Assembly (NCBI GenBank): GCA_003224175.1
Contig: QHYQ01000237.1
Coordinates: 1-37,431 of the forward strand
Origin: Acidobacteriota bacterium
GTDB taxonomy: Bacteria > Acidobacteriota > Terriglobia > Acidiferrales > UBA7541
Length of the DNA stretch: 37,431 nt
Reading direction: 5' to 3'
The first letter of the stretch is position 1; each line of letters starts with the position of its first letter. The notes beneath the pieces are model-generated. The model saw nothing but the letters and a program-made list of their open reading frames with translations. It ran no database searches and was not told where the DNA came from. Below are positions 16,194-23,431 of the stretch, in pieces. Both the position numbers and the translations under genes were made by a program.

Positions 16194-17480
16194 TTAGACC
16201 TCTGCCTTCGTCAGTTCCCGTGCGCCTTCGTCAAACTCAACGTCCCGCTTCAAAAGCAGCGACGCGGAGCGCACCCAGTAGACGTCGCCATGGCTCGCCG
16301 TATACGGTTCGCGCCCCTCGCCAAGTTCTCGGATCTCCTGAAGCAGCAAGCGACGCGCGGCAATGATCGCCGTGTCGCTGGTACCCAGGCGCTCCCGCGT
16401 GCGGTCGACAACCGGCCCCATGCTTTCCTGAATCGCCTGATCCTGGGAAGCAAAGCCGTGGATGCCGGTCATGTTCGCGGTCCGCTGTTTCTCGCGGTCC
16501 AGCAAGTACTGATTCGCTTTGTTGCGCACCGGACGGAACGTAGCAGGATCCACTTGTGCATGCACGAACGTCTCATCTCGGATCGTCTTCCACTCTTCCT
16601 CGGAAAGCGGCGCCTCGGGATTCCAGCTGATTGTCCACACCCAGCAAGTCTGGTCGTCTCGCGGTACCCAGCAGTGTCCGTGAATCGCCAGCCCCTTCTC
16701 GTAGGGAATCATCGTGTGGCTGGGAAGAAGGAATTGGGTTAGCCGCCAATAATATCGGTCCTCTTCCGCGTTACGCCGCACTCCGATGACGACGCCATAA
16801 TCCGTTTTCTTCACGGTGAACCGCGGCGCCTTGTCCAAGAGGTGATATTTCGCTCGCAGAGTGCCGCTATTTTTTACCTTTTCCACGTAGGAATCGGTCA
16901 CACGAAACGCGTCCAAGCTGGCGTGCAGAAAATTCGAATGGCTGGAGTCGATGCCGCCTTCAATGGCTTGCAGGTAGTTGGTCTCCTGAAAGCGTTTTGA
17001 GATGTAGCGCTGATTGTCCGCAACGCGCGCCCACTCCAGTTTGGGCAACTCGGGTTCGTGCTCTGGTGGACCCATGTAGGCCCAGATCAAGCCTCCGTAC
17101 TCGCGTGTCGGGTAAGCCGTGGTCCGCAACTTGTTTCCGAACCCGTATTCCGGAGGCTCGTTGGGCATGTCCACGCACGTGCCGTTCACGTCAAATTTCC
17201 ATCCGTGATAAACGCACCTCAAGCCGCACTCTTCGTTGCGTCCCCAAAAGAGGCTGGCGCGGCGGTGAGCACAAAATTCGTCGATCAGCCCCACCCGGCC
17301 CTTCGTGTCCCGGAACGCGAGGAGATCTTCACCCAGCAGCCGCACCCGAACGGGAGGACAGTCGGGAGTCGGCACCTCCGTCGGCAGCAACACAGGCAGC
17401 CAAAATCGGCGGAAGTACTTGCCCGCGGCTGTCCCCGCATCGGTCCGAGTCAGTAGATCGTTTTCTTCCCTCGAGAGCAT
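16194..17480 (-). CDS. Rieske non-heme iron oxygenase, phthalate 4,5-dioxygenase-like large subunit
   Basis: A 428-residue aromatic-ring hydroxylase alpha subunit. The N-terminal Rieske [2Fe-2S] domain has CAHRRASLFWGRNEECGLRCVYHGW (given as CAH...CVYH ligands). The catalytic domain carries the mononuclear-iron motif EGGIDSSHSNFLH around residue 170. The start MLSREENDLLTRTDAGTAAGKYFRRFWLPVLL is like phthalate 4,5-dioxygenase oxygenase components. It would hydroxylate or O-demethylate an aromatic acid in the cytoplasm, with electrons from a separate reductase; no reductase or ferredoxin gene is seen in the window. It is second in the minus-strand operon, after the 107-residue ORF and directly before the class II aldolase. 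Confidence 0.88.
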   Translation of the reverse strand: MLSREENDLLTRTDAGTAAGKYFRRFWLPVLLPTEVPTPDCPPVRVRLLGEDLLAFRDTKGRVGLIDEFCAHRRASLFWGRNEECGLRCVYHGWKFDVNGTCVDMPNEPPEYGFGNKLRTTAYPTREYGGLIWAYMGPPEHEPELPKLEWARVADNQRYISKRFQETNYLQAIEGGIDSSHSNFLHASLDAFRVTDSYVEKVKNSGTLRAKYHLLDKAPRFTVKKTDYGVVIGVRRNAEEDRYYWRLTQFLLPSHTMIPYEKGLAIHGHCWVPRDDQTCWVWTISWNPEAPLSEEEWKTIRDETFVHAQVDPATFRPVRNKANQYLLDREKQRTANMTGIHGFASQDQAIQESMGPVVDRTRERLGTSDTAIIAARRLLLQEIRELGEGREPYTASHGDVYWVRSASLLLKRDVEFDEGARELTKAEV

Positions 17481-17500
17481 TTAGCGATCCCGTTCCTAAT

Positions 17501-17824
17501 CTACAGAAAAGCTTCCAGAACCGTGGCCGCCGCTCCAGGCCGCCGCTCCGCCACCAGATCATGGGCCTTCTGCGCCCCGGCGTGCAACCGGTTCACGGCA
17601 TCATGCACGCTTGACGCCGGCTCATTCGCCAGAAAAAAACCCGTGATCGTCCAAATAGCGTCCAGCTCGGCCTCGCGGTAGACCAGATGCTCAAACGAGG
17701 TGGACGCCTTCAGGTGCGCGATGACGTTTCGCAACGTGTCTGGCGAGAAATCCTTCACGCTTACGATATGGTCCGGGTTCACTTCCTGCGAAGCAGATGC
17801 GCGATTGTGACCGTTCCGCGCCAT
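17501..17824 (-). CDS. small uncharacterised protein at head of Rieske operon
   Basis: A 107-residue soluble protein (MARNGHNRASASQEVNPDHIVSVKDF...) with no recognised domain. It is acidic to neutral, apparently helical, with VLEAFL at the end. It is the first gene of the operon, 20 bp before the Rieske start; a GGGGAGG lies about 13 nt upstream of the ATG. Its position suggests a small accessory to the oxygenase pathway, but the sequence itself gives no function. Confidence 0.6.
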   Translation of the reverse strand: MARNGHNRASASQEVNPDHIVSVKDFSPDTLRNVIAHLKASTSFEHLVYREAELDAIWTITGFFLANEPASSVHDAVNRLHAGAQKAHDLVAERRPGAAATVLEAFL

Positions 17825-18061
17825 AGTCAGGCCGCCGCCTCCCCTGCGGCTTCCATACTAGGACTAAACGCCTGGGCCCGGCAACAGCCTGCATCTCACG
17901 CCCGCTACTTCGCAAGGCAGGTGAGCGAGCCCAGCCTCCAGCCTGCCGAGCACGCTTGCAACCTCATGTTTTGATGACTATAGTAACTGCACCGAAGCGA
18001 GCGTTCGGAGCAAGCGGCAGAAGTTTCCGAAGTGTATCTGCGAGTGATTTTGAGGTGATCG
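17825..18061. promoter_or_regulatory. divergent intergenic region between Rieske operon and propeller 3
   Basis: This 237-bp gap separates two divergent transcription units and must hold both promoters. It includes an 8-bp palindrome ACTATAGT (17976-17983 area) and a short inverted repeat CCGAA-GCGAGCG-TTCGG at 17992-18008, possible operator sites. I could not assign convincing -35/-10 pairs. Close to its right end is GAGGTG, the ribosome binding site for the TTG start at 18062. Confidence 0.35.
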
Positions 18062-19396
18062 TTGGCTTCAGCTAATCGCACGTGGAGCTCCTCATCGTTG
18101 CGGCTGATCGTGTTTTTCGGCGCTGCGGCTTTGTGCTTCTTTGCATTTTCGGGGCGGCGAGCGCCGGTCCTCCTCACCTATTCCCCGACGCCCCTTGCCA
18201 GACTGGCGGCCGATCCCACGGGCGATATGTGCACCTGGTGGGGCGACGGCGGGCCCGAGGTTTTAGCTGATCCACAAGCCGACGCCAGCACGTTCGCCGA
18301 GGGCCAGCTTCCTCCCCTTCGCTACGTGATCGATCCCTACCCCACCTTCAACGGCATCGTCCTGGACACGCGCGGCAATCGCGTTCTCATGAGCGATGAG
18401 AACCGCAAGAGCGTCCTCACCTATGAGCGTTCGGCCGGCGGCAACTCGTCGGCCGTGACATCTCCCATGTGGCAGATTATCGGCCCGCAAACCGAGGTTG
18501 GTTTCATTGCCGGCGTGGAAATCGACCCGGAGCGCCGCGAAATTTATGCCGTAAATAATGACGTCGAGGACCGCATCGCCGTGTTCGACTACGACGCGAA
18601 CGGCAATCTCAAGCCCAAGCGTCATTTGTACGTCCCGCACCAAAGCTGGGGAATTTCCCTGAATGGTTCGCGCGGAGAAATGGTCATCTCGGTTCAGCAG
18701 CTCAGCATGCTCGCCGTCTACCGCCGCGATTCCAACGGTATGGACGCTCCGCTCCGTATCGTCAAGGGATCGCTCACGAATCTGGCAGACCCTCATGGCG
18801 TGCGATGGGATGCAGGCCACCACGAAATTATTGTGGCAAGCCACGGAAATTCGACGGAAATCGCGCCCTACACTGCTTACGATGCTCAGACGTCGCCCGC
18901 TAAGGAGAACGGCGACGAGAATATTCTCGGCGGCCAATTTGTCCCGCCTTCAATCAACGTCTTCGATGAAGCCGCCAGCGGGGATGCCAAACCCGTCCGC
19001 ACAATCCAAGGTCCAAATACCAAACTGAACTGGCCCATGGGAATTGATCTCGACGGCACGCATGATGAAATCGCCGTTGCCAATAACGGCGACAACTCCG
19101 TTCTGGTCTTTCGTCGCACGGCGCAGGGCAATATCGCCCCGGTGCGCATGATTCGCGGGGCGAAGACGGGCATTTCGAGCCCCATGGGCGTCGCCATTGA
19201 CGCGGATCACAACGAACTCTGGGTGGCGAATTATGGAGACCACACCGCTCTGATTTTTGCCCGCGATGCTACAGGCGACGCCGCGCCCAAGCGAATCATC
19301 CGCAATGCCCCCGCGGGTACGCCGACCGGCGGATTCGGCAATCCCTACGCCGTGGCCTACGATTCCAAGCGCGATCAGCTCTTAGTGCCCAATTGA
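18062..19396 (+). CDS. split beta-propeller protein 3, N-terminal half (signal anchor plus 7 blade motifs)
   Basis: A 444-residue ORF starting at TTG, supported by GAGGTG four nucleotides upstream. Residues about 14-31 (LIVFFGAAALCFFAFS) form a signal peptide or anchor after a basic n-region. Seven blade motifs follow: FNGIVLD, IAGVEID, SWGISLN, PHGVRWD, PMGIDLD, PMGVAID and PYAVAYD. It ends QLLVPN-TGA at the same blade position as the two minus-strand paralogues. It is transcribed away from the Rieske operon and leads into its second half and a diheme cytochrome c. It is probably periplasmic or extracytoplasmic. Function unknown. Confidence 0.75.
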   Translation: MASANRTWSSSSLRLIVFFGAAALCFFAFSGRRAPVLLTYSPTPLARLAADPTGDMCTWWGDGGPEVLADPQADASTFAEGQLPPLRYVIDPYPTFNGIVLDTRGNRVLMSDENRKSVLTYERSAGGNSSAVTSPMWQIIGPQTEVGFIAGVEIDPERREIYAVNNDVEDRIAVFDYDANGNLKPKRHLYVPHQSWGISLNGSRGEMVISVQQLSMLAVYRRDSNGMDAPLRIVKGSLTNLADPHGVRWDAGHHEIIVASHGNSTEIAPYTAYDAQTSPAKENGDENILGGQFVPPSINVFDEAASGDAKPVRTIQGPNTKLNWPMGIDLDGTHDEIAVANNGDNSVLVFRRTAQGNIAPVRMIRGAKTGISSPMGVAIDADHNELWVANYGDHTALIFARDATGDAAPKRIIRNAPAGTPTGGFGNPYAVAYDSKRDQLLVPN

Positions 19397-19438
19397 GTGA
19401 GCCAGCCGCGCATCGCGGTGTTTGCCAGGTCGGCAAAC
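19394..19438 (+). promoter_or_regulatory. in-frame TGA plus downstream hairpin, pair 3 (candidate recoding signal)
   Basis: GTG CCC AAT TGA GTG AGC joins the halves of propeller 3. GTTTGCCAGGTCGGCAAAC (19420-19438) starts 23 nt after the TGA and forms a perfect 7-bp stem with loop AGGTC. The loop resembles the AGGUCU apical loop of the Escherichia coli fdhF SECIS (established knowledge), but there is no bulged U and the spacing is longer. Function as a SECIS or readthrough element is inference. Confidence 0.5.
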
Positions 19439-20344
19439 GGAAATTCAAATCCAGTAAGAATTATCGCCGGGCAGTCTACGCGCTTGAGCCGAACGATGCA
19501 CGGCATCGCTTACGATGCGACCCATGACGAAGTCGTGGTCCCGGTCGCCCTCGCCGACGCCGTACTGGTATTCCGCGGCGGCGCCGATGGGTCGGAGGCT
19601 CCCGTTCGCGTGATCCAGGGAACGAAGACGAAGATGATCCGGCCGCACACCGTCACAGTGGATGAGCAGAACAACGAAATTATCGTGGGAGATTCCAGCG
19701 GCCGCAGCATCCTGGTTTTCGATCGCAACGCCAACGGAAACGTTCCTCCCAAGCGCATCATTCAAGGCCCTCGCACCGGTTTATTGTTCATCGTCGGCGT
19801 CGCCGTCGACCCGATTCACGACCGTCTCGTTGCGGCCAGCTCTGCGAGCGTGCCTGGCAGAAAGACGGGTTTGTTTATCTTCGGGCGGACCGATCAGGGC
19901 GACGTCGCTCCACGAGCAGTGATCGCCGGCCCAAAGACCGGGATCGTGCGGCCCTGGCAACTGGCTTCCGATCCCCAGCAGGGCAAGATTTTTGTCGCGG
20001 CAATCAACAACGAGAGCCATCCTCCCTACGAATTGGAAAAACCACGGACCGATTTGCCCCATGACGTACAATTACCATCGCCTTGGAACAGCGGCGCTCT
20101 CGGCTTTATCGGTGTTTGGGATATAAATGACGACGGTGATGTGCCGCCGCGCGCGATCATCAGAGGAGACAATACGTTCCTTGTTCATCCCGGTGGAGTC
20201 GCTATCGATCCCAAGGACGGCGAAGTCTTCGCCACCGATAGCATTCGCAACGGATTGTTCAGTTTTCTCGCGCCCAGCCTCTTTTCAGAGCGTTCCCGGC
20301 CTCAGTCAACCCTGGAAAACGGGACAACTCGCTCGGCGCGATAG
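19397..20344 (+). CDS. split beta-propeller protein 3, C-terminal half (5 blades)
   Basis: A 315-codon frame exactly contiguous with the preceding ORF. It begins GTG AGC CAG after the TGA (VSQPRIAVFARSANGN), mid-blade, with no Shine-Dalgarno and no signal peptide. Five blade motifs are present: MHGIAYDATHDEVVV, PHTVTVDEQNNEIIV, IVGVAVDPIHDRLVA, WQLASDPQQGKIFV and GGVAIDPKDGEVFA. A short insert (ESHPPYELEKPRTDLP) lies in the fourth. Together with the first half it would form a 760-codon protein with twelve blade motifs. A cytochrome c gene follows 43 bp later. Confidence 0.75.
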   Translation: MSQPRIAVFARSANGNSNPVRIIAGQSTRLSRTMHGIAYDATHDEVVVPVALADAVLVFRGGADGSEAPVRVIQGTKTKMIRPHTVTVDEQNNEIIVGDSSGRSILVFDRNANGNVPPKRIIQGPRTGLLFIVGVAVDPIHDRLVAASSASVPGRKTGLFIFGRTDQGDVAPRAVIAGPKTGIVRPWQLASDPQQGKIFVAAINNESHPPYELEKPRTDLPHDVQLPSPWNSGALGFIGVWDINDDGDVPPRAIIRGDNTFLVHPGGVAIDPKDGEVFATDSIRNGLFSFLAPSLFSERSRPQSTLENGTTRSAR

Positions 20345-20387
20345 GAATTCGCAGATGGATCCAATTTTTTGAAGGGAGCCGACAACT

Positions 20388-20975
20388 ATGATTGGGGGAC
20401 GCAAGATTGCAAACGCAGTGAGTCAATTTTCTCTGGCCAATTCTAAGACTAGGAGTGGTGTGGATCTCGCCAGGGCTGTTGCGATTTGGTTGGGCGCGAC
20501 TTCGCTTGTGCTCTGCTCCGTTCTATTGTTCTCTCAATCCCAGCCGAGTTCTCAACGCGCGCAGTCATCTAAAGCCTCTGCTTCGGCCTCACAGAATACG
20601 TTGACGGACGCGCAAATGTCCAAGATGACCTCGGACGAGCTCGCGCACTACGTTTTCGAGCACCACGGCTGTAACAATTGTCACACGCTGGGCGCGAACG
20701 GAAAGCTCGGTTTCACGGAACGCGGCAAGCAGGTGGGCAAAGGATTTGAAGGCTGTATCGCTCTGCTCACTTCAATGAACGTAATCGCCCAAGTGAAGCC
20801 AGCGGATCGCAGCGCAGAGGAAAGACAGAAAGCGGCGCGGTTTCAGGAGTTCGGTTGCACCACCTGCCATCAGATCACACCGGGAAAACTGGGGCTCACC
20901 GCTTACGGAACCAAGATCAAGTCTCTGCACATGGCCTGCACAGATGTGGAGAACATCTTAGCCCAGCAGCGCTGA
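20388..20975 (+). CDS. secreted diheme cytochrome c
   Basis: A 195-residue protein with a hydrophobic export segment at about residues 30-50 (AVAIWLGATSLVLCSVLLF), a Ser/Ala/Gln-rich linker, then two CxxCH heme sites, CNNCH and CTTCH, each with a following Gly/Leu-rich segment (GKLGFTERG and GKLGLTAYG). It is a small c-type cytochrome of the periplasm or outer face of the inner membrane, likely an electron carrier. AAGGGAG lies upstream of the ATG. It follows the third split propeller gene, so the propeller may be its partner. It converges with the next gene, with only 3 bp between stops. Confidence 0.82.
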   Translation: MIGGRKIANAVSQFSLANSKTRSGVDLARAVAIWLGATSLVLCSVLLFSQSQPSSQRAQSSKASASASQNTLTDAQMSKMTSDELAHYVFEHHGCNNCHTLGANGKLGFTERGKQVGKGFEGCIALLTSMNVIAQVKPADRSAEERQKAARFQEFGCTTCHQITPGKLGLTAYGTKIKSLHMACTDVENILAQQR

Positions 20976-20978
20976 TTT

Positions 20979-22682
20979 TCATTTAGCGGCCCTGGATTGA
21001 ACATTTTCATCGATCGGTTCCAGCTTCATAATCGAGGCGCCGTGGTTGTTGCCCACCCAGAACGTGACGGGTGTCGTTGAATTGTCGACGAAGACACGCC
21101 GAACGTTGGTTTGCTGCGGCAGCAGATACTCCGTAACCTTGCCGTTGTTAGGATTGAGCCGGATGACACGGTCGGTAAACATGGAAGCCGTCCAGACGTC
21201 CCCGTTTTTATCCACTACAGCCTGATAGGGCGCGCTCCACGGCGTGGGAACTCTCCATTCCTGGATCTTTTCTGTCTTTGGGTCGAACATGGCCACCGCG
21301 TTGGCGCCGTATTCGGCGAACCACAGACGATCTTGCGCGTCCACCATACCTCGGCGCGGCCGTGAGTCCCGTGTTGGCGTAGGATATACCTTGAACTCTT
21401 TCGTCTTCGCATCGATCCGGCCAATGTTGTCCGCGGCGAAATCCAGCAGGTAAAGATCGTTTTCGCGGTTCGCAGGGATGCCGTATGCGTTGATGTTGCG
21501 GCCCGCGCCGGCTATCGCAAACGTGCCCAGATTCTCGTATGCGCCTGTCTTAACATCTAGCCGCAGGATGGAGTGGTCGTCCTGATTATTGGTCCAAACC
21601 TTCCCGTCCACGTAGGAGTAAATCGGCATCACCATCGATTCCTGCGTGTGATCCCTTTGTAGCTCCTTCGGTAGCGGAAAAACCTGAACTTTCTCGCTCT
21701 TCCTGTCGAATTTCGCGATCCCTCCCTGATACATTAGCGCCAGCCAGGGATTTTCATCTTTATCGAGCTGCAATTCGAGCGATCCCTTGGGAAACCCTTG
21801 TTTCAGCAGGGGAATCGGATATTCCGTCGCCTGGCCGGTTTTCGGGTCAAGCTTCCCAAGGAATTCGTCGGCGAAATCCGAATACCACACTGTGCCGGTC
21901 GAATCGACGACCACATCGTGTGGTTGCGCCACCTTCCGCGGCAAATCATATTCTGTGACGATAACGCGTGCGGCCTTGGCTTTTGGCCGCGGCAAGGTCT
22001 TCAACGAATACTCCCATTTTTCGGTCGAGCTCAAATTCGTGGTAGCGAGCCATTCGGCGACAGGTTGGAGCGCTTTTACAGCTCCTTCGGTGGGTGGCCT
22101 GCGCGCTCCACCGGCCAGCAGTTGCGGATGCGCCGGGGTGCTGCCCTGGGAGTAAAGGCCCATCCGCTGGACAAGGGGCACGAACTCATCGGCCGTGTGC
22201 GTGGATCGTGCAATCCTCTCGAGCGAATGGCAGCCGGTGCAGTCGAGGAGAAACCTCTTCTGCACATCAGTCCCGGGCATGCTCATAAGCCACTCCGCGT
22301 TGTTCAACTGCACAGCAAGATTCTTTGCCGGTTGGACCTTGATATCCGCTGTCGCGCTTGTCCCTGATGTAACTTCCAAACTCTTAGGGCCATCCATCTC
22401 GTACCCGACAGCACGAATTTTCAGCGAGTATTGGCCCGGTCCCAGCTTCGAAGACGGAAAGCTATAGCGCCCATCAGCATCGGTGACCACGTCGATGGTG
22501 ATCGTCGAGCCGTCTTTCTTGGCACCGACAATCACGCCTTCCATCGCTCCTTCCTTCTCCGAGCTCACTTGCCCGCTCAGGGCAACGCTGGGCGAATTTG
22601 CCGCCTTGATGAGACGCGGCGCGAACAAGAATCCACTGAGTGCCACAAGCGTGATGGCGGCCAAAAGCGCTGTCTTCGACAT
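20979..22682 (-). CDS. secreted fusion: carboxypeptidase-regulatory domain, cytochrome c motif and Vgb-like propeller
   Basis: A 567-residue protein preceded by GAGGTG eight nucleotides before the ATG. Residues 1-28 are a signal peptide. Residues about 33-115 form a carboxypeptidase-regulatory-like domain (GVIVGAKKDGSTITIDVVTDADGRYSFP). One CxxCH (LLDCTGCHSLERIARS) near residue 150 is a likely heme c site. From about residue 245 to the end is a propeller like virginiamycin B lyase (VTEYDLP, PHDVVVDSTGTVWYSDF, DRLWFAEYGANAVAMFDPKTEKIQEW, VVDKNGDVWTASM). This architecture is common in soil Acidobacteriota and planctomycetes; the enzymatic activity is unknown and the Vgb active site was not verified. 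It faces the diheme cytochrome gene. Confidence 0.8.
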   Translation of the reverse strand: MSKTALLAAITLVALSGFLFAPRLIKAANSPSVALSGQVSSEKEGAMEGVIVGAKKDGSTITIDVVTDADGRYSFPSSKLGPGQYSLKIRAVGYEMDGPKSLEVTSGTSATADIKVQPAKNLAVQLNNAEWLMSMPGTDVQKRFLLDCTGCHSLERIARSTHTADEFVPLVQRMGLYSQGSTPAHPQLLAGGARRPPTEGAVKALQPVAEWLATTNLSSTEKWEYSLKTLPRPKAKAARVIVTEYDLPRKVAQPHDVVVDSTGTVWYSDFADEFLGKLDPKTGQATEYPIPLLKQGFPKGSLELQLDKDENPWLALMYQGGIAKFDRKSEKVQVFPLPKELQRDHTQESMVMPIYSYVDGKVWTNNQDDHSILRLDVKTGAYENLGTFAIAGAGRNINAYGIPANRENDLYLLDFAADNIGRIDAKTKEFKVYPTPTRDSRPRRGMVDAQDRLWFAEYGANAVAMFDPKTEKIQEWRVPTPWSAPYQAVVDKNGDVWTASMFTDRVIRLNPNNGKVTEYLLPQQTNVRRVFVDNSTTPVTFWVGNNHGASIMKLEPIDENVQSRAAK

Positions 22683-22855
22683 AAAATTTCACCTCGTTCC
22701 GGCTGTCGGGAATGCCTTGACCTCTCAATTAGCGCTAAAGTACACCTAAGCCCGTCAGCAAACAATGCTTCGAGCCAGCGAGTCTCGAGCCAGAGTCGTT
22801 GAACTTGGCGACGATTTGCACCAAGATAACCCAAGCTAAGGCAAACCGCCGGAAA

Positions 22856-23410
22856 ATGAACCCTGTTTTTGTGGAATCGTTTCTCAGGCTGTCAGAAGCG
22901 CAAGCTTTGTTCGCTTCCGTTCAGTCTCTATCTTGGACGCGGGGCAAATTCAGAGGCCGTGCTGTTCCTCGAGAAGAAGTTTGGATAGGGCCGTACGCAT
23001 ACAAATTCTCGGGGCGTACGCTCGACCCTGCCGGCTGGACGCCGGAAGTCGAAGCCATCAGGGATAAGATCGGGGCGCGATACGGCGGCGATTACAATAG
23101 CGTGCTGCTCAATAGGTATGCGCATGGACAGGATAGCGTGGCCTGGCACTCCGATGATGAGCCGGCGATGGATTCCAACCACCCGATCGCATCGCTTAGT
23201 CTCGGCGCCTCGCGCGCATTCTTGGTCCGTACTGTCACAAACGGGAAAGCCGTGCAGACCTACATACTCACTTCCGGAAGCCTCCTGGTGATGCCGGCTG
23301 GATTCCAAAAGAGATACCAACACTGCGTCCCAAAATCGCAGACACCTTGTGGGTGTCGGGTAAATTTGACGTTTCGCCGAATGAAGTTAGAAAAGGACTC
23401 CGGCCTATAG
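22856..23410 (+). CDS. alkB: AlkB-like 2-oxoglutarate/Fe(II) dioxygenase
   Basis: The start is placed at the ATG at 22856 (MNPVFVESFLRLSEAQALFASV) rather than the TTG at 22799, giving about 184 residues, normal for AlkB/ALKBH2-type proteins. The iron ligands are visible as WHSDDE (H-x-D) and the later YQHCVPK His. The 2-oxoglutarate-binding Arg is in RVNLTFRR, and the substrate-loop NRYAHGQDSVAWHSD is typical. It removes alkyl lesions from nucleic acid bases by oxidation in the cytoplasm. It stands alone; no SOS or Ada box was recognised. It converges with the coiled-coil gene. Confidence 0.88.
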   Translation: MNPVFVESFLRLSEAQALFASVQSLSWTRGKFRGRAVPREEVWIGPYAYKFSGRTLDPAGWTPEVEAIRDKIGARYGGDYNSVLLNRYAHGQDSVAWHSDDEPAMDSNHPIASLSLGASRAFLVRTVTNGKAVQTYILTSGSLLVMPAGFQKRYQHCVPKSQTPCGCRVNLTFRRMKLEKDSGL

Positions 23411-23431
23411 CTGCACAACTCTGTAGCGATT

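Noticed and set aside
9631-22682. Alternative genetic code in which TGA is a sense codon (Trp or Gly)
   Set aside because: LigJ, the DASS transporter, the diheme cytochrome and the Vgb-like fusion all end at family-appropriate lengths with TGA, so TGA is a normal stop here; the propeller TGAs are site-specific exceptions.
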